From assembly GCA_937901185.1 (NCBI GenBank), contig CALCHR010000067.1, forward strand, positions 1-8,108: 8,108 nucleotides of DNA, in the 5' to 3' direction. The stretch comes from an uncultured Bacteroidales bacterium. Its GTDB lineage: Bacteria > Bacteroidota > Bacteroidia > Bacteroidales > Bacteroidaceae. Both the position numbers and the translations under genes were made by a program. Shown in pieces: positions 5,100 to 8,108 of this stretch (position 1 is the stretch's first letter; each line of letters starts with the position of its first letter). The notes beneath the pieces are model-generated. The model was not told the origin of the DNA and did not search any database. It saw only the letters and a program-made list of their open reading frames with translations.

Positions 5100-7919
5100 A
5101 TGAAGCGAACTCCTATTTTTGTATTGCTCGCTGCTCTTGGGCTCTCTTCACAGCCCCTTTGTGCCGAAGCAGCAAGCAACTATCGTCATGTGCAAGATGT
5201 TGTTGTCAAGGCTACATCGGCCGAGGACTATCCCCTCAACTTTGACATCGACCAAGCATATACTCATGGCAGCCGCCGCCTGAACGGCGTGGTGCTCGAA
5301 GGCTCTGCCGACGGACAACAGTCCTTCAACTGCCCCACCCCTCTGAAAGTTTATTCTTCTCTGCTCCACAAGAGTTTCACAGCACGTCCCGGCGAAACGC
5401 TCACTCCTAAGTTCAACTACTCCGGCGACTGGATGCACGGATTTGTTTACCTCGACTTCGGACAAGACGGAACCTTCGACGCCACCCTCAACAGCGACGG
5501 CTCTCTTCCCGAAGGTAGCGACGCCGTGAGTTTCTCTTATGCCGAGCCCCAACTCAACTCCGGCAAGGGTTATAACAGCAAGGGTGAGGTTGTAAACAAT
5601 GCCAACGTGCTCAACCCTCCCTCCTTCGTGCTTCCCAAGAACTTGGCCCATGGTTTCTATCGCCTGCGCTACAAAGTGGACTGGGCTTCAATTGACCCCG
5701 CCGGCCGCATGACGCAAGAGAATAGCATCTTGAACAACGGCGGCGCCATCTGCGACATCCGCCTGAACGTACACGGCGACAAGTGTAACGTAGAAGCGAA
5801 AGCCGAGAACGGCCAGGTTTTAGCAGACGGCAAAGCCTTCACAAAGATAGAAACTGCCTTTGGCCAACCTCTTACTTTGGAAATCAAAGCCAACGAAGGC
5901 TATATCTGCCAAGGCCTTAAGGTGCGCCACGGCCACAACTTGACCGGCGAAGCGCTGCTCCACGGCACTCCGCAATACATGGACGTAGAAATCCCCGCCT
6001 ATCTTTTCCACGACGGCAAGGTGACGCTGCCCGCAGAATACCTTGACGGCGATGTAGCCATCGAAGCCCTTTTCTCAGAAGAGAGCCAGGCACCGGGCGT
6101 AGCTGATACAGACTATCCCTTGAACTTCGACCCTTCGCTCGTGGTTAGCCACAGCGAGCGCCGCCTTAACAGTTTCACCCTGAGTGCCACTCAGGGCGGC
6201 AGCACCCTTGTTTCCTTGGGCGAAGAGACCAACTACGTATATCGCGACTTGCGCCAGAAACAAGTATCTGTGGTGCCGGGCGACCAGATAACCACTGCCG
6301 TGGATTTTGCCGGCCGCGCCATGCACCTGTACCTTTACGTCGACCTCAACCAGAACGGTCAGTTCGACGCCACTCTTAACCCCGACGGCACTCCTACCAT
6401 GTCCAGCGAACTGCTGACTTACACCTACTACGACGGCAAGAACAGCCTGGGCGAGACCATTGACGGCAAGCCCGGCGATGTGGCTGTGAACGCCCTGCCT
6501 GCTTTCCAATTGCCGGCCATGCTGACTACGGGTGTCTACCGCGCTCGTCTGAAGGTGGACTGGAACAACATTGACCCCGCCGGTCGCTGGAGCGAAGAAG
6601 AAGGTAACAAGATAGATGAGAACGGCGGCAACGTGGTAGACTTCTTGTTGAACGTACACCGCCCCACCCATAGTTTGAAAGTGTTTACTCAAAACGGCAG
6701 TGTGAACAGCACTGACGTAAACGGTCTGCCCGATGCTGTGCCTTGTTTCCAGAAGATCGCCTTGAAACCCACGGCTGCGGCATCAGGCTACGAAGCCGAA
6801 GCCATCATCATCAAGCACGGCCACAATTTTGACGGACCGCAATACGTGCACGGCAACCGCCAGTGGAGCGAGTTTAGCGTTCCCGTCAAGACCTACACCC
6901 TTCCCGCCGACAGCGTAGACGGCGATGTCCACATCACGCTCAACTACACAGAGGGTTCCAAAGCGCTCTACACGCTGGTGTTCAATGATGAATTTGACGC
7001 TGCCGATGGTTCGCAGCCCGACCCCGATAAATGGATGCGCTGCCAACGCTATGGCGCCACCTGGAACCGCTGGCTCAGCGACAGCGAAGAGGTAATCTAC
7101 ATCGAAGATGGCAAACTCGTGGCTCGCGCCATTCCCAATCCCGACACAGAGACTGACCCCGTGCCTATGATTACGGGCGGTATCAAGACGATGGGCCGAT
7201 TCGGATTCACCTACGGCAAAGTGGAGTGTCGCGCCAAGTCTAATCCGTGGACCGGCAACTTCCCTGCCATCTGGATGATGCCCGAAGACCAAAGCGCCGG
7301 ATGGCCCGACTGCGGCGAGATAGACATATGGGAAGTGATTGACGCTTCGCACGTGGCCTACCATACTGTTCACTCCAACTGGACCTACGACTTGGGACAA
7401 ACCGGTAATCCGCGCTCTTCTTTCAACGAGCCGGTCAAGATGGACAACTATCACACCTACGGTCTGGAGTGGAGCAAGACAAAACTGACTTGGTACGTGG
7501 ACGGAAAGCAAGTAGCCAGCTACTCCAAGTCGAGCAACAGCAATGACCTCAACCAAGGCCAGTGGCCCTTCGACAAGCATTTCCACCTCATCCTCAACCA
7601 GTCGGTGGGCAACAATGCTTGGGCAGCCAACGCCGATGTGACCCACACCTACGAGACCGACTTCGACTGGATACGCGTCTACCAGAAGAAAGGCCAGGAG
7701 AACACCAACGGCATCACCGGCATCCAGGAAGTAACCGATGCCCCTGCGCTCGACATCGAGACCGGTAAAGGCTTCCTTGAAGTAGTGGCCGAGCCGCACA
7801 CCCCAATTGCCGTTTTCACCCCCGCCGGTCGCTGCGTCTACCGCGGCGAAGGTAGCTGCCACCTCCGCTTGCAAAGCGGTGTCTACATCGTGAGCGACAA
7901 GAAGGTGCTCGTACCCTAA
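5100..7919 (+). CDS. Secreted glycoside hydrolase family 16 enzyme with duplicated N-terminal modules
   Basis: A 939-residue exported enzyme. Residues 1-24 are a type I signal peptide (MKR, hydrophobic core, likely cut after AEA). Cys21 has no lipobox, so it is not a lipoprotein. Two homologous modules follow, about 43-325 and 338-617, each opening DYPLNFD. Each has a beta-rich part resembling GEVED-type domains (VYLDFGQDGTFD 116-127; LYVDLNQNGQFD 411-422, calcium-loop-like) and a second part with (R/K)HGHN and DGDV. The catalytic domain is about 624-863. GEIDIWEV (739-746) is the GH16 active site in its beta-bulge form, with Glu740 as nucleophile, Asp742, and Glu745 as acid/base. FTYGKVECRAKS (703-714) and FPAIWMMPED (721-730) support this. 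The bulge form is typical of laminarinase-like members, so beta-1,3- or mixed-linkage glucan is the likeliest substrate, but it is not proven. Residues 883-939 (VYRGEGS..., GVYIV, ending KKVLVP) resemble a type IX secretion sorting tail. The gene has its own promoter and terminator, and no susC/D genes adjoin it. Confidence 0.9.
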   Translation: MKRTPIFVLLAALGLSSQPLCAEAASNYRHVQDVVVKATSAEDYPLNFDIDQAYTHGSRRLNGVVLEGSADGQQSFNCPTPLKVYSSLLHKSFTARPGETLTPKFNYSGDWMHGFVYLDFGQDGTFDATLNSDGSLPEGSDAVSFSYAEPQLNSGKGYNSKGEVVNNANVLNPPSFVLPKNLAHGFYRLRYKVDWASIDPAGRMTQENSILNNGGAICDIRLNVHGDKCNVEAKAENGQVLADGKAFTKIETAFGQPLTLEIKANEGYICQGLKVRHGHNLTGEALLHGTPQYMDVEIPAYLFHDGKVTLPAEYLDGDVAIEALFSEESQAPGVADTDYPLNFDPSLVVSHSERRLNSFTLSATQGGSTLVSLGEETNYVYRDLRQKQVSVVPGDQITTAVDFAGRAMHLYLYVDLNQNGQFDATLNPDGTPTMSSELLTYTYYDGKNSLGETIDGKPGDVAVNALPAFQLPAMLTTGVYRARLKVDWNNIDPAGRWSEEEGNKIDENGGNVVDFLLNVHRPTHSLKVFTQNGSVNSTDVNGLPDAVPCFQKIALKPTAAASGYEAEAIIIKHGHNFDGPQYVHGNRQWSEFSVPVKTYTLPADSVDGDVHITLNYTEGSKALYTLVFNDEFDAADGSQPDPDKWMRCQRYGATWNRWLSDSEEVIYIEDGKLVARAIPNPDTETDPVPMITGGIKTMGRFGFTYGKVECRAKSNPWTGNFPAIWMMPEDQSAGWPDCGEIDIWEVIDASHVAYHTVHSNWTYDLGQTGNPRSSFNEPVKMDNYHTYGLEWSKTKLTWYVDGKQVASYSKSSNSNDLNQGQWPFDKHFHLILNQSVGNNAWAANADVTHTYETDFDWIRVYQKKGQENTNGITGIQEVTDAPALDIETGKGFLEVVAEPHTPIAVFTPAGRCVYRGEGSCHLRLQSGVYIVSDKKVLVP
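5226..6950 (+). repeat. Internal duplication of about 295 codons in the GH16 gene
   Basis: The first copy starts at 5226 (residue 43) and the second at 6111 (residue 338), a period of 885 bp. Shared landmarks in order are DYPLNFD, RRLN, PG(E/D), MH then YLD/YVD with a D/N-rich loop and GxFDATLN, VDW then IDPAGR, NGG, LNVH, HGHN, and DGDV near the end. The copies are well diverged at protein level, so this is an old duplication, not a recent one. Confidence 0.8.
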
Positions 7920-7955
7920 GTACATTTACCCCAAGCCTGAACGGCTTTGCTATAC

Positions 7956-7988
7956 AGGCAGGATGTTCGCAGACATCCTGCCTTTTTT
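7956..7988 (+). terminator. Intrinsic terminator after GH16
   Basis: AGGCAGGATGT (7956-7966), loop TCGCAG, ACATCCTGCCT (7973-7983): an 11-bp perfect stem ending in a run of six T (7983-7988). It begins 37 nt after the GH16 stop codon and is the strongest terminator in the window. Confidence 0.9.
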
Positions 7989-8037
7989 CATACCCCTCAG
8001 CAGGAGGAGCTGAAGACTCCAAAAACTGCCTTTGTAA

Positions 8038-8108
8038 ATATCTGAAAATCAATGGGCATTTTCGGGCATTTCTTAGGTAAAAGCTAGGTGAATTTCGGTA
8101 ACTACTAA
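8038..8108 (+). repeat. Intergenic repeat, copy 2, running to the window end
   Basis: ATATCTGAAAATCA (8038-8051), GCATTTCTT (8066-8074), AGGTAAAAG (8075-8083), CTAGGT (8085-8090), TTTCG (8093-8097) and GTAAC (8098-8102) repeat words found in the 4594-5099 region. The first three come in the same order as in copy 1. The element is cut by the window edge, so its full extent is unknown. Confidence 0.5.

Noticed and set aside
5100..5171. Lipoprotein signal in the GH16 enzyme
   Set aside because: Cys21 is preceded by Q-P-L, not a lipobox such as L-S-A/G or L-A-G, while AEA just after it fits a type I signal peptidase site.
6783..7925. A 380-codon open frame on the minus strand opposite GH16
   Set aside because: It lies fully antisense to a well supported enzyme, shows no family motif, and is valine/alanine/glycine-rich as expected from the complement of the plus-strand codons. 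The same reasoning removes the 205-codon frame at 6075-6692.

Overview
The window looks like a chromosomal segment of a member of the Bacteroidales, most likely Prevotella-like. Three things point there. Promoters follow the Bacteroidetes form (a TTG/TTTG box, about 19-21 bp, then TAnnTTTG). Starts lack a clear Shine-Dalgarno sequence and have short A/T-rich leaders. The protein types also fit: a COG0731 radical SAM protein, a TilS, and a secreted multi-domain GH16 with a sorting-tail-like C-terminus. The genus is inferred from style, not from a marker gene.

Layout. At 1-472 (+) is the C-terminal part of a sodium:solute symporter. Its 3' end overlaps by 71 bp the convergent end of a minus-strand two-gene unit: an ABC-type ATPase (2348 down to 1524) followed by a DUF4435/TOPRIM-like protein (1487 down to 402). 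That unit has a near-consensus promoter at 2374-2406 (-). Divergent from it is a tight plus-strand pair 3 nt apart: a radical SAM protein of the TYW1-like COG0731 group (2467-3243) and tRNA(Ile)-lysidine synthetase tilS (3247-4593). Next come 506 bp without a gene (4594-5099), unusually rich in repeats: a GC-rich hairpin, three GTAAC-N7-GTTAC palindromes at an exact 22-bp period, three CTAGG-type repeats at an exact 21-bp period inside a 25-bp inverted repeat, then a bidirectional terminator and a promoter. That promoter serves a 939-residue secreted glycoside hydrolase family 16 enzyme (5100-7919), closed by a strong terminator (7956-7988). The last 70 bp begin a second intergenic region that reuses short words of the first one in the same order at its start.

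How the parts relate. The ATPase and DUF4435 genes have the same order and domain pairing as ariA-ariB of the PARIS anti-phage system and as OLD-type ATPase/TOPRIM pairs, but the ATPase is much smaller. This is the best candidate for an under-described system here, although it sits among housekeeping genes. TilS modifies the anticodon of a tRNA(Ile), and its radical SAM partner belongs to a family named for tRNA base modification, so the plus-strand pair may be a tRNA-modification operon. GH16 is a separate one-gene unit for beta-glucan or related polysaccharide cleavage outside the cytoplasm. No susC/susD genes are visible beside it.
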